A stretch of 6,873 nucleotides of DNA. Source: Alphaproteobacteria bacterium. Its GTDB lineage: Bacteria; Pseudomonadota; Alphaproteobacteria; Rhizobiales; Xanthobacteraceae. The translations under genes were made by a program, and so were the position numbers. The notes below the pieces were generated by a model that saw only the letters and a list, made by a program, of their open reading frames with translations, was not told where the DNA came from and did not search any database. How positions within the stretch are numbered: position 1 is the first letter of the stretch; every line of letters starts with the position of its first letter. This document shows, one piece after another, positions 1 to 5,734 of the stretch. The DNA lies in contig VAZQ01000397.1 in the NCBI GenBank assembly GCA_005883115.1, forward strand, positions 10,658-17,530. Reading direction: 5' to 3'.

Positions 1-972
1 AGCCGTATCGGACTGACCCTCATACGAGATCGGCCACAGCTTGTTGATGTCCTCGCCAAACAGGTCGGAGGATACGGACGCTTGGCGCGCAGCCATCCAA
101 TTGACGTTGCCGCGCAAAGTGTTGATCTCCCCGTTGTGCGCGATCATCCGGTACGGGTGAGCGAGCGACCACGTCGGAAACGTGTTGGTGGAGAAGCGCT
201 GGTGCACGAGCGCGAGCGCGCTCTCGAAATCCTTATCGTGCAGATCGGGATAATAGGTGCAGAGTTGATCGGCGAGGAACATGCCCTTGTAAATGACTGT
301 CCGGCAGGAGATGGAGACCGGGTAATAGCCGGAAAGTCTCCGCTGCTTGCGCGTATAGATCGCGTGCGAAATTGATTTGCGCAGAATATAGAGGCGCCGC
401 TCGAACTCGGTCTCGGTCTTGATCTTCTTGCCACGGCCGATGAACACCTGCAAATGCACGGGCTCGGTCGGCTTCACCGATTCACCGAGCGTCGAATTGT
501 CAGTGGGCACCTGCCGCCAGCCCAAGAGCGTCATGCCCTCGCGCGTGATCATCTGCGAGTAGATGTCGCGGATCACCTGCCGCCAGTCTGGATCGCGCGG
601 CATGAACAGTGTGCCGACCGCGTATTCGCCGGGTTTAGGTAAGCGAAGGCCAAGGCGGTCCGCCTGCTTGGCGAAGAACTTGTGCGGGATCTGCACCAGG
701 ATGCCGGCGCCGTCGCCGGCGCGCGGATCGGCGCCGACGGCGCCGCGGTGCTCGAGATTGCACAGGATCGAGAGCGCGTCCTCGATGATCTTATGCGACT
801 TCTTGCCCTTGATGTCGGCGATGAAACCGACGCCGCAGGAATCCTTCTCGAGCGCGGGATCGTAAAGACCGTGTGCGACCGGCAGCCCCGCGGTGTTGCC
901 CCACTGAGCCTCAAACCGACGCTGCGCAGTCCCCTGACCGGCTCCCGTTGCGCGCTTGCGTGTCGCGCCCAT
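1..972 (-). CDS. gltB: Glutamate synthase (NADPH-GOGAT) large subunit, N-terminal part
   Basis: The large (alpha) subunit of NADPH glutamate synthase takes ammonia from glutamine and gives it to 2-oxoglutarate, so that two glutamates form; this is the GOGAT half of ammonium assimilation in the cytoplasm. Only residues 1-324 of a protein usually near 1500-1570 residues are present; the window edge cuts it, with no stop or frameshift. What is seen is the class II glutamine amidotransferase domain. A propeptide of about 45 residues ends at LEKDS, and Cys46 in CGVGF is the expected mature N-terminal nucleophile. LEHRGAVGADPRAGDGAG follows, then RFSTNTFPTW (Arg259) and HNGEINT (residues 279-285), which bind glutamine. 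The ATG at 970-972 has AGGA four bases upstream and is the first ATG after an in-frame stop at 1054-1056; a GTG at 988-990 is a less likely start. The gene is divergent from the threonine aldolase gene. gltD is not in the window. Family assignment is near certain. Confidence 0.96.
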   Translation of the reverse strand, partial: MGATRKRATGAGQGTAQRRFEAQWGNTAGLPVAHGLYDPALEKDSCGVGFIADIKGKKSHKIIEDALSILCNLEHRGAVGADPRAGDGAGILVQIPHKFFAKQADRLGLRLPKPGEYAVGTLFMPRDPDWRQVIRDIYSQMITREGMTLLGWRQVPTDNSTLGESVKPTEPVHLQVFIGRGKKIKTETEFERRLYILRKSISHAIYTRKQRRLSGYYPVSISCRTVIYKGMFLADQLCTYYPDLHDKDFESALALVHQRFSTNTFPTWSLAHPYRMIAHNGEINTLRGNVNWMAARQASVSSDLFGEDINKLWPISYEGQSDTA

Positions 973-1228
973 CTCGTCCTCGCATCTCACTCTGGCAGAC
1001 CCCGACCGATGTGCGTCTTGGCGCACCACTCGCTCCCGCAGCGCCGATCGGCGTCACGGCCTTAAGGGCACCGCTGGTCATTGGCGGCCTTTTCGCTATC
1101 GCGCTTGGCTGAGGCGCACGGCCGCTCGTATTGGGCAGCCCCGCAAACGCGCGATGGCCCGCTTCTCACCGTCCGACGTGGGCCATATGACAAACCGGCC
1201 GAAGCTCGGACAGTCGCCAACTGGGACA

Positions 1229-1257
1229 GCAATATTGACCTAGTTTACCTTTGCCAA
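1229..1257 (-). promoter_or_regulatory. Candidate sigma-70-type promoter for gltB
   Basis: Read on the minus strand, TTGGCA (1252-1257) matches the -35 consensus TTGACA at five of six bases. It is followed after exactly 17 bases by TATTGC (1229-1234), a three-of-six match to the -10 box. It lies in the AT-rich patch but would leave a leader of about 250 nt before gltB, so it is only a candidate. It overlaps the proposed plus-strand promoter. Confidence 0.25.
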
Positions 1258-1263
1258 ATTCTA
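1235..1263 (+). promoter_or_regulatory. Candidate sigma-70-type promoter for the threonine aldolase gene
   Basis: TTGACC at 1235-1240 is a good -35 box. Seventeen bases on, ATTCTA at 1258-1263 is a weak -10 box. This is the only AT-rich stretch upstream of the aldolase gene. Transcription from here would give a leader of roughly 110 nt containing the inverted repeats at 1313-1337 and 1362-1373. Confidence 0.3.
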
Positions 1264-1312
1264 ATCATGAAGGCAAGTGTTCGCCTATCGAGAAAATCCT
1301 TTTTTGCCCGAA

Positions 1313-1337
1313 AGTTTCCCCGCCGCGCGGGAAAACT
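1313..1337 (+). repeat. Inverted repeat in the leader of the threonine aldolase gene
   Basis: The arms AGTTTCCCCGC (1313-1323) and GCGGGAAAACT (1327-1337) are complementary over 11 positions with one C/A mismatch and enclose a three-base loop, CGC. No T-run follows on either strand, so it is not a standard intrinsic terminator. It could be an RNA hairpin in the leader or a protein-binding dyad. Confidence 0.5.
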
Positions 1338-1361
1338 CCGCCGCAGGTCCTTCTTCCACGG

Positions 1362-1373
1362 GGCGTGCACGCC
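1362..1373. repeat. Perfect 12-bp palindrome just upstream of the threonine aldolase start
   Basis: GGCGTGCACGCC is its own reverse complement and ends nine bases before the ATG at 1383, next to the weak GAGA ribosome-binding sequence (1374-1377). Its position suits an operator or a structure that affects translation initiation. In DNA this GC-rich, a 12-bp palindrome can also arise by chance. Confidence 0.4.
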
Positions 1374-1382
1374 GAGAAACAC

Positions 1383-2438
1383 ATGAACTTCGGAAGTGAC
1401 AACGCGGCCGGCATCGCGCCGGAGATCCTCGCCGCAATTTCGCGGGCAAATGAGGGCGCGGCACTGGCCTACGGAGATGATGCGTGGACGAGGCGGGTCG
1501 AGGCGCAACTGGCCGATATTTTTGAGCATCAGCTTGCGGTTTTCCTGGTGTCGAGCGGAACCGCGGCCAACGCGCTTGCACTCGCGCATCTGACCGAACC
1601 CTGGGGCGCTGTGCTCTGCCATCAGGAGGCGCACATCGCCACCGATGAATGCGGCGCGCCTGAATTCTACGGCGGTGGAATCAAGCTCGTGGGTTTACCG
1701 GGCGAGGCGGGTAAGATTGCGCCCGCGGCCTTGCAGCGCGCGCTCGGCGCGAGGTCGTGGGGCGGTCCGCATCATGTCAGCCCGAGCGTGCTGTCGCTCT
1801 CACAGGCGACTGAAGTGGGCACGATCTATCGGCCCGATGAAGTCCGCGAGCTTGCCGGCATCGCGCACGCGCGCGGAATGTCGGTGCACGTGGATGGCGC
1901 GCGCCTCGGCAACGCGTTGGCGCGCCTGAACGCCTCGCCGGCGCAAGCAACCTGGATGGCGGGCGTCGACGTTCTCTCGTTCGGAGCCACGAAGGGCGGC
2001 GCGCTGGCCGCGGAGGCGGTGATATTTTTCGATCCGGAGCGCGCAGCAGACATGCCGCAGCGGCGTAAGCGAGGCGGTCATCTTATCTCCAAACATCGCT
2101 TCCTTGCCGCCCAGATAGAGGCTTATCTCGCCGATGATTTGTGGCTCAAACTTGCGCGCCACGCCAACGCGATGGCCGATCGGCTGGCAGCCGGACTCGC
2201 CGCTTCGCAGTTCGTCCCAGTGTGGCCCGTGGAGGCCAACGAGGTGTTCGTCGCCTTGCCGATGCGGGTCGACGAGCGGCTCAGGGCCGCCGGCGCGAGC
2301 TATTATCCCTGGACGACGGATTCTTTGCCGAAGGGCGTTGCACTGGATGGCGAGGCCATCCTCGTGCGCCTCGTCACCTCGTTTGCGACTAGCGTCGAGG
2401 AGGTGGATCGATTTGTGGCGCTCGCCGGTACTTCTTGA
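1383..2438 (+). CDS. ltaE: Low-specificity L-threonine aldolase, PLP-dependent (351 aa)
   Basis: A fold-type I PLP enzyme of the beta-eliminating lyase family that cleaves L-threonine and L-allo-threonine to glycine and acetaldehyde, or runs the reverse aldol addition, in the cytoplasm. Seen in order: the typical start MNFGSDNAAG, SSGTAAN (57-63) for the PLP phosphate, His84 in EAHIATDE for stacking on the ring, HVDGARL (169-175) with Asp171 for the pyridine nitrogen, FGATKGG with Lys204 as the expected Schiff-base lysine, and RLVTSF with Arg329 as a likely carboxylate ligand. Length is normal for the family. The open frame extends upstream to a TTG at 1251, but those 44 codons lack family similarity; the ATG at 1383 starts exactly where homologues start, though its ribosome-binding site is weak. 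Substrate stereospecificity cannot be told from sequence; a related beta-hydroxy amino-acid aldolase is possible. Confidence 0.92.
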   Translation: MNFGSDNAAGIAPEILAAISRANEGAALAYGDDAWTRRVEAQLADIFEHQLAVFLVSSGTAANALALAHLTEPWGAVLCHQEAHIATDECGAPEFYGGGIKLVGLPGEAGKIAPAALQRALGARSWGGPHHVSPSVLSLSQATEVGTIYRPDEVRELAGIAHARGMSVHVDGARLGNALARLNASPAQATWMAGVDVLSFGATKGGALAAEAVIFFDPERAADMPQRRKRGGHLISKHRFLAAQIEAYLADDLWLKLARHANAMADRLAAGLAASQFVPVWPVEANEVFVALPMRVDERLRAAGASYYPWTTDSLPKGVALDGEAILVRLVTSFATSVEEVDRFVALAGTS

Positions 2439-2522
2439 TGCCATGCCCACGCCCAAGCTACGTAGAGGGCCGACCGTTAGCGTGCCGGATCGCCGCTCGA
2501 GCGTCGGTAATCGGGGGATCAG

Positions 2523-3077
2523 ATGGTGAAACACCGCGTTCTACTTTGCGCGATTGTTGCGGCATTGACGCTGCTGGGATCGCGACCGGGATTGACGCAG
2601 GCCCCTCCATACTCGGGCACCATCTACCCCGGCGACGGGGCGCTGCCGTCGTATGAGATCGTAACCATCGTGCGCTCGACCGGGCTTGAGCCGCACGGGC
2701 GGCCCGTGCGCCAAGGTCCGGTCTATGCCTTGCGAGCAGTCGATGCCGCCGGTGAAGAGGTCCGAGTGGTCATCGATGCGTATGGTGGCCGCATTGTCAA
2801 AGTCATCCCGCTAGCGGAACCTCGTTACGCCATGCCGCTGATGCGCCCGCCGTATGGGCCCGCGCCGCGGCCGACGGCAATGATCCCGGACGACGGCTTT
2901 GACGATTTCACCCCTATCGGTCCAGGCGGCCGGGCGTTGCCGCCCGGCTCTCCGAGGATCGTGGCGCGCGATACCGCCGCGCAGGCCAAGCCGCCGCTTC
3001 CCCGGCCCCGACCGAAGCTGGCGTCGAGTGACTCGCCTGCGCCGGCAGCCGCCGGCCAGTATGAGTACGACGAATGA
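2523..3077 (+). CDS. Exported proline-rich protein with PepSY-like segment (184 aa)
   Basis: I do not recognise a named family. Residues 1-27 look like a Sec signal peptide: MVKHR, a hydrophobic core (VLLCAIVAALTLLG), and a likely cut after TQA (residue 27). Cys9 sits inside the core and does not form a lipobox. Residues 41-97 resemble a small PepSY-like fold: an N-terminal helix with IVRSTGLEP, then strands ending VVIDAYGGRIVKVIPL. The rest is low-complexity and rich in proline, with PRP/PPL repeats and an acidic tail, EYDE. The ATG at 2523 has GGGGGA (2513-2518) upstream. It lies 84 bp after ltaE on the same strand with no hairpin terminator seen between, so co-transcription is possible but unproven. 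It is probably a periplasmic or envelope protein; the role is unknown. Confidence 0.8.
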   Translation: MVKHRVLLCAIVAALTLLGSRPGLTQAPPYSGTIYPGDGALPSYEIVTIVRSTGLEPHGRPVRQGPVYALRAVDAAGEEVRVVIDAYGGRIVKVIPLAEPRYAMPLMRPPYGPAPRPTAMIPDDGFDDFTPIGPGGRALPPGSPRIVARDTAAQAKPPLPRPRPKLASSDSPAPAAAGQYEYDE

Positions 3078-3082
3078 TGGCC

Positions 3083-3114
3083 AAAAACGAAAGCGCCCCG
3101 GAAACCGGGGCGCT
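3083..3114 (-). terminator. Intrinsic terminator of hsp20, possibly bidirectional
   Basis: Arms AGCGCCCCGG (3092-3101) and CCGGGGCGCT (3105-3114) form a perfect 10-bp stem with an AAA loop (TTT on the minus strand). On the minus strand it is followed by TTCGTTTTTGG, a usable U-tract, and starts 20 bases after the hsp20 stop codon. On the plus strand the following CCCTTG is a poor U-tract, but the same stem lies 14 bases after the stop of the 2523-3077 gene and may also slow that transcript. Confidence 0.88.
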
Positions 3115-3134
3115 CCCTTGATCGAATTGACGGC

Positions 3135-3584
3135 TTACGCAGCTTTGGCTTCGACCACCTTGGTCTCGCCAGTGCCGATCCGGATCTGGCGCGGCTTCTT
3201 CGCCTCGGGGATCTCGCGCACGAGATCGACGTGCAGGAGTCCGTTCTCGAGGGTCGCACCCTTGACCTGGACGTAATCGGCAAGCTGGAAGACGCGTTCG
3301 AACGCACGCGCCGCGATGCCCTGATAGAGCACCTCACCGCTGTCCTTCTCGTCCTTCGTCTGTTTCTCGCCTTTGATCGTCAGCGTGTTTTCCTTCGCTT
3401 CGATCGAAAGTTCGTTCTCGCCGAAGCCGGCCACAGCCACCGAGATGCGGTAGGCGTTGTCGCCGGTCCGCTCGATGTTGTAGGGCGGATAGCCCGGAGC
3501 AGCTTCAAAGCCGTCGAGCATGGAGAACAGTCGGTCGAAACCGACGGTCGAACGATAGAGGGGAGCAAGATCGAAAGTTCGCAT
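3135..3584 (-). CDS. Small heat-shock protein, Hsp20/alpha-crystallin family (149 aa)
   Basis: An ATP-independent holdase chaperone that binds unfolding proteins during heat stress and forms large oligomers in the cytoplasm; it resembles the IbpA-like class A small heat-shock proteins of rhizobia. Seen: a short N-terminal arm with the IbpA-type FDRLFSML (16-23), an alpha-crystallin domain at about 35-130 with YNIERTGDNAYRISVAVAGF and the signature ATLENGLLHVDL (110-121), and a C-terminal I-x-I motif (IRI, 134-136) for oligomer contacts. The frame is open upstream for 64 more codons, but those would run through the promoter and the RNA thermometer. The ATG at 3582-3584, with GAGG eight bases upstream, is the real start. 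The gene is a single-gene unit with its own RpoH promoter, a ROSE-like leader and a terminator, and is divergent from the hydrolase gene. Confidence 0.96.
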   Translation of the reverse strand: MRTFDLAPLYRSTVGFDRLFSMLDGFEAAPGYPPYNIERTGDNAYRISVAVAGFGENELSIEAKENTLTIKGEKQTKDEKDSGEVLYQGIAARAFERVFQLADYVQVKGATLENGLLHVDLVREIPEAKKPRQIRIGTGETKVVEAKAA

Positions 3585-3585
3585 G

Positions 3586-3675
3586 GCATAACCTCGTTGT
3601 TGAGCGAAATGCGGATGGTCCGCCAAGTGGGCCGGACCGGTTCTGCTTGTTGCGCAGCCCGAGGGGCCTGCGCAA
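3586..3675 (-). promoter_or_regulatory. ROSE-type RNA thermometer in the hsp20 leader
   Basis: The roughly 90-nt leader holds three hairpins in series. Hairpin I (3650-3675): arms TTGCGCA/TGCGCAA and GCCC/GGGC, one bulged G and a CTC loop. Hairpin II (3617-3638): GGTCCG/CGGACC plus CC/GG. Hairpin III (3586-3612) hides the ribosome-binding site: outer GCAU/AUGC, inner CUC/GAG, loop AACAAC. Between them UUCG faces GUU as non-canonical pairs. It contains UCGCU, which fits the ROSE motif U(U/C)GCU, with its G opposite a G of the GAGG Shine-Dalgarno sequence. This is the known ROSE arrangement in rhizobial small heat-shock genes: weak pairs melt on heating and free the ribosome site. The folds were drawn by hand; no energies were computed. 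Confidence 0.85.
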
Positions 3676-3681
3676 AAAATC

Positions 3682-3710
3682 ATATGGGGAGGGCTGCGTG
3701 CGACTGCAAG
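3682..3710 (-). promoter_or_regulatory. RpoH (sigma-32) heat-shock promoter of hsp20
   Basis: On the minus strand CTTGCAG (3704-3710) is followed after 14 bases by CCCCATAT (3682-3689). The sigma-32 consensus is CTTGAAA, 11-16 bases, CCCCATNT: the -10 element is a full match and the -35 a five-of-seven match. Initiation about seven bases downstream, near 3675, would start the RNA at the first hairpin of the thermometer. Confidence 0.88.
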
Positions 3711-3760
3711 AGGACTAAAGGCTTGACCCAGCGTGAATTTTCCTGAAGTTCCCGCACCGC

Positions 3761-4708
3761 ATGACCCTCGTTTCAATCCCCGCCAATCCGGTGCCGGACG
3801 ACGTCGTCACCGGGACCCTCAACACGCCGGATGGCGTCGCGCTGCGTTTTGCGCGCTGGGCGCCACCACAGGGGCGAAAAGGGACCGTCTGCCTGTTTCA
3901 GGGACGGTCGGAATTCATCGAGAAATATTTCGAGACCGTGCGCGACCTGCGCGCGCGAGGTTTCGCAGTAGCCACGCTCGATTGGCGCGGACAAGGACTA
4001 TCGGACCGGACGCTGCGCAACCCGCGCAAAGGCTATGTGCGAAGCTTTGCTCAATACCAGATCGATCTTGAGACTTTCATCAACGAGATCGTGCTTCCAG
4101 ACTGCCCGCCGCCGTTGTTTGCGCTTGGCCAATCGATGGGCGCGACGGTCCTGCTGCGCGCCGCCTATGCCGGCCATCGCTGGTTCGACCGGATGGTTCT
4201 GCTGGCGCCGATGATCGCGTTGCCGGGAATGCGCCGGTCCGGCGCGAACCGCATCATCGTCAAGGCCCTGCGCTCGATCGGCCTCGGCTCACTCTACATT
4301 CCGGGCGGCAGTGCGGCGGCTATCATGCAGCGTCCTTTCAAAGGAAACCCGCTCAGCTCCGACCCAGTGCGCTACGCTCGCAATGTCGCGGTAATCGAGG
4401 CGGAGCCCGCGCTCGCGATCGGTTCGCCCACGGTCGCCTGGTGCGATGCTGCCTTTCGCGAAATGGCGGAGCTATCCGAACCTGGCTATCCCGGACGCAT
4501 CCGGCAGCCGATCCTCATCATTGCCGCAGGACTGGACGCCATCGTCTCGACCCCGGCCATCGCTGAATTTGCGGTGCGGCTGCGGGCGGGTTCGCATCTG
4601 ATTGTGCCGGGCGCGCGGCACGAGCTGTTGATCGAGCAGGATCGGTTTCGAATGCAGGCGTTGGCGGCCTTCGATGCGTTCGTGCCTGGAACGCCGGTCT
4701 TCAAGTGA
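3761..4708 (+). CDS. Alpha/beta hydrolase, lysophospholipase/monoacylglycerol-lipase-like (315 aa)
   Basis: A serine hydrolase of the alpha/beta fold, closest by eye to the PldB/Hydrolase_4 group of lysophospholipases and monoacylglycerol lipases; it should cleave a carboxylic ester of a lipid, but the substrate is not known. Catalytic triad: Ser125 in the nucleophile elbow GQSMG (123-127), Asp259 in AAGLDAIVS, and His287 in GARHELL. The motif TLDWRGQGLSDR (72-83) is typical of the group, and residues from about 155 to 240 make the cap region. No signal peptide is seen, so it is probably cytoplasmic or loosely membrane-bound. An in-frame TGA not far upstream limits the start; the ATG at 3761 has no clear Shine-Dalgarno sequence. 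It is divergent from hsp20, with 50 bp between its start and the hsp20 -35 box, and convergent with hisN. Confidence 0.9.
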   Translation: MTLVSIPANPVPDDVVTGTLNTPDGVALRFARWAPPQGRKGTVCLFQGRSEFIEKYFETVRDLRARGFAVATLDWRGQGLSDRTLRNPRKGYVRSFAQYQIDLETFINEIVLPDCPPPLFALGQSMGATVLLRAAYAGHRWFDRMVLLAPMIALPGMRRSGANRIIVKALRSIGLGSLYIPGGSAAAIMQRPFKGNPLSSDPVRYARNVAVIEAEPALAIGSPTVAWCDAAFREMAELSEPGYPGRIRQPILIIAAGLDAIVSTPAIAEFAVRLRAGSHLIVPGARHELLIEQDRFRMQALAAFDAFVPGTPVFK

Positions 4709-4724
4709 CGTAGCGTTAGTCACT
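4705..4724. other. Tight convergent junction of hydrolase and hisN genes
   Basis: Only 11 bases separate the two stop codons (TGA 4706-4708 on the plus strand, TGA 4722-4720 on the minus strand). A five-base inverted repeat, GTGAC (4705-4709) and GTCAC (4719-4723), includes both stops. There is no T-run and no strong stem, so each transcript must end inside or beyond the other gene, or rely on Rho. Confidence 0.5.
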
Positions 4725-5505
4725 CCTTGCCCAGCACGTCCAGCGCTGCGGCATGCACGCGCTTGTCGCCCGCCGCGATAATGCGTCCGCCCGCGTGCGG
4801 GGCGCTGCCTTCCCAGGTGGTGATGACGCCTCCAGCGCCGACGATGATCGGCATGAGGGGAAGCACGTCGTACGGCTTGAGCTCCGTCTCGATTACCAGA
4901 TCGACGTGGCCCGCCGCCAGCATGCAATAGGCGTAGCAATCCCCTCCATAGCGCGAGAGCCGCACGGCTCTCTCAACCCGCCCGAAAATTTCGCGATCGC
5001 GCGCATTCATCAGCAGCGGGCTGGTCGTGAACAAAACCGCGCTGGCGAGATCGGGGCATGTGCGCACCCGCAAGTCTCGCTTTCCGTTCGGACCGCGATA
5101 ATGCGCGCGTCCGCCGTCGCCGCTGAACCGCTCGCGAGTGAACGGTTGATTCATCATACCGAACGCCGGCTCGCCCGATCGCAGCAACGCGATCAGCGTG
5201 CCCCAAGCCGGCATGCCGGAAATGAACGACTTCGTCCCGTCGATGGGATCGAGTACCCAGACGTATTCCGCGTCGGATCGTTCCTTACCGAATTCCTCTC
5301 CAATAATGCCATGGTCCGGGAACGTGCGGCGAATGAGGGCGCGCATCGCCGTCTCGGCGGCGTGGTCGGCGGCGGTGACGGGGTCGAATGCGCCCGAGCG
5401 ACCCTTGTCCTCGATGCTCAGCGCCGTGCGGAAGAATGGCAGAATGGTCTCGCCCGACACGGATGCGAGCTCGTCCACGAAAGCGGAAAAGTCGATCGCC
5501 GTCAT
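4720..5505 (-). CDS. hisN: Histidinol-phosphatase, inositol monophosphatase superfamily (261 aa)
   Basis: A Mg2+-dependent phosphatase of the IMPase superfamily that most likely removes phosphate from L-histidinol phosphate, the second-last stage of histidine synthesis, in the cytoplasm. Metal-site motifs are all present: GEEFG (69-73), DPIDGTKSF (86-94; Asp86 and Asp89), and KPYD with Asp213. The stretch RYGGDCYAY (186-193) and KPYDVLPLMPIIVGAGGVITTWEG are the HisN-type versions of motifs that read differently in SuhB and inositol monophosphatases, which is why I choose HisN over SuhB; without the neighbour genes of a his operon this is strong but not proven. The ATG at 5503-5505 is preceded by the purine-rich GGGGGAGGGG; a 17-codon in-frame extension upstream is not needed. 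Length matches the family. It lies downstream of the amidohydrolase gene on the same strand, with a small RNA gene on the opposite strand between them. Confidence 0.9.
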   Translation of the reverse strand: MTAIDFSAFVDELASVSGETILPFFRTALSIEDKGRSGAFDPVTAADHAAETAMRALIRRTFPDHGIIGEEFGKERSDAEYVWVLDPIDGTKSFISGMPAWGTLIALLRSGEPAFGMMNQPFTRERFSGDGGRAHYRGPNGKRDLRVRTCPDLASAVLFTTSPLLMNARDREIFGRVERAVRLSRYGGDCYAYCMLAAGHVDLVIETELKPYDVLPLMPIIVGAGGVITTWEGSAPHAGGRIIAAGDKRVHAAALDVLGKE

Positions 5506-5698
5506 ATTGCGCCCCTCCCCCGAACCGCCAACCCACTGCTTTGCCCTATTTGGCACCGGGGCATCGCCTTTAAGGATTGGGGCGCGCTTACGTTTCTCGT
5601 TTCAACGCGCTCTCCAGCGGGCCGCCGAAAGGCCCTGCCTCTGCATTGCGGGAAGGCCACCTATGCCCAGCAGACGGTCATTCCGACCCGATTTCCCC
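5506..5698. other. Intergenic stretch upstream of hisN and of the small RNA promoter
   Basis: No gene is supported. The hisN promoter should lie here on the minus strand, but no convincing pair of boxes was found. A small hairpin, GGGCC (5619-5623) and GGCCC (5631-5635) around a seven-base loop, is the only structure noticed, and it lacks a T-run. Confidence 0.5.
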
Positions 5699-5726
5699 TT
5701 GCTATTTGTGCGCTGCACTGTATGTT
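5699..5726 (+). promoter_or_regulatory. Promoter of the suhB/MmgR-like small RNA
   Basis: TTGCTA (5699-5704) is followed after 16 bases by TATGTT (5721-5726). The slightly shifted CTTGCT (5698-5703) then lies 17 bases from the -10 box and resembles the CTTGAC -35 form favoured in rhizobial promoters. Initiation about seven to nine bases on, at 5733-5735, coincides with the first base of the first hairpin of the RNA. Confidence 0.6.
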
Positions 5727-5734
5727 GTTGCGGT

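Larger units (their letters stand above)
973..1382. other. 410-bp divergent intergenic region between gltB and the threonine aldolase gene
   Basis: No protein gene or recognisable RNA gene is supported here; the open frames are short and carry no family motif. The part from about 1225 to 1315 is clearly richer in A and T than its surroundings and is where promoters for both flanking genes are most likely. Two inverted repeats, at 1313-1337 and 1362-1373, lie between that patch and the aldolase start. The gltB side (973-1220) is GC-rich and shows nothing I can name. Confidence 0.6.

Noticed and set aside
1059..1095. Possible intrinsic terminator near GGCGGCCTTTT on the plus strand
   Set aside because: The stem is only about four pairs (CCGC/GCGG) around a nine-base loop, and no plus-strand gene lies upstream to be terminated.
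82..1243. Several overlapping plus-strand open frames across the gltB region
   Set aside because: They are antisense shadows of the intact gltB reading frame in GC-rich DNA and continue into the promoter region without any family motif.
1251..1382. 44-codon N-terminal extension of the threonine aldolase from a TTG
   Set aside because: The extra residues do not resemble the family, and the MNFGSDN start at 1383 matches the normal N-terminus.
3723..3760. Sigma-70 promoter for the hydrolase starting from TTGACC at 3723
   Set aside because: The position 17 bases downstream reads AAGTTC, which is not a -10 box, and would place the transcript start almost at the ATG.
3585..3776. 64-codon N-terminal extension of hsp20 to an ATG at 3776
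   Set aside because: It would translate the sigma-32 promoter and the ROSE leader, has no Hsp20 family similarity, and the ATG at 3584 has a GAGG ribosome site and the usual N-terminus.
5576..5606. Sigma-32-like boxes for hisN (GTTGAAA and CCCCAAT on the minus strand)
   Set aside because: The spacer is 17 bases, longer than the 11-16 that sigma-32 uses, and the -10 lacks the CCCCATNT form.
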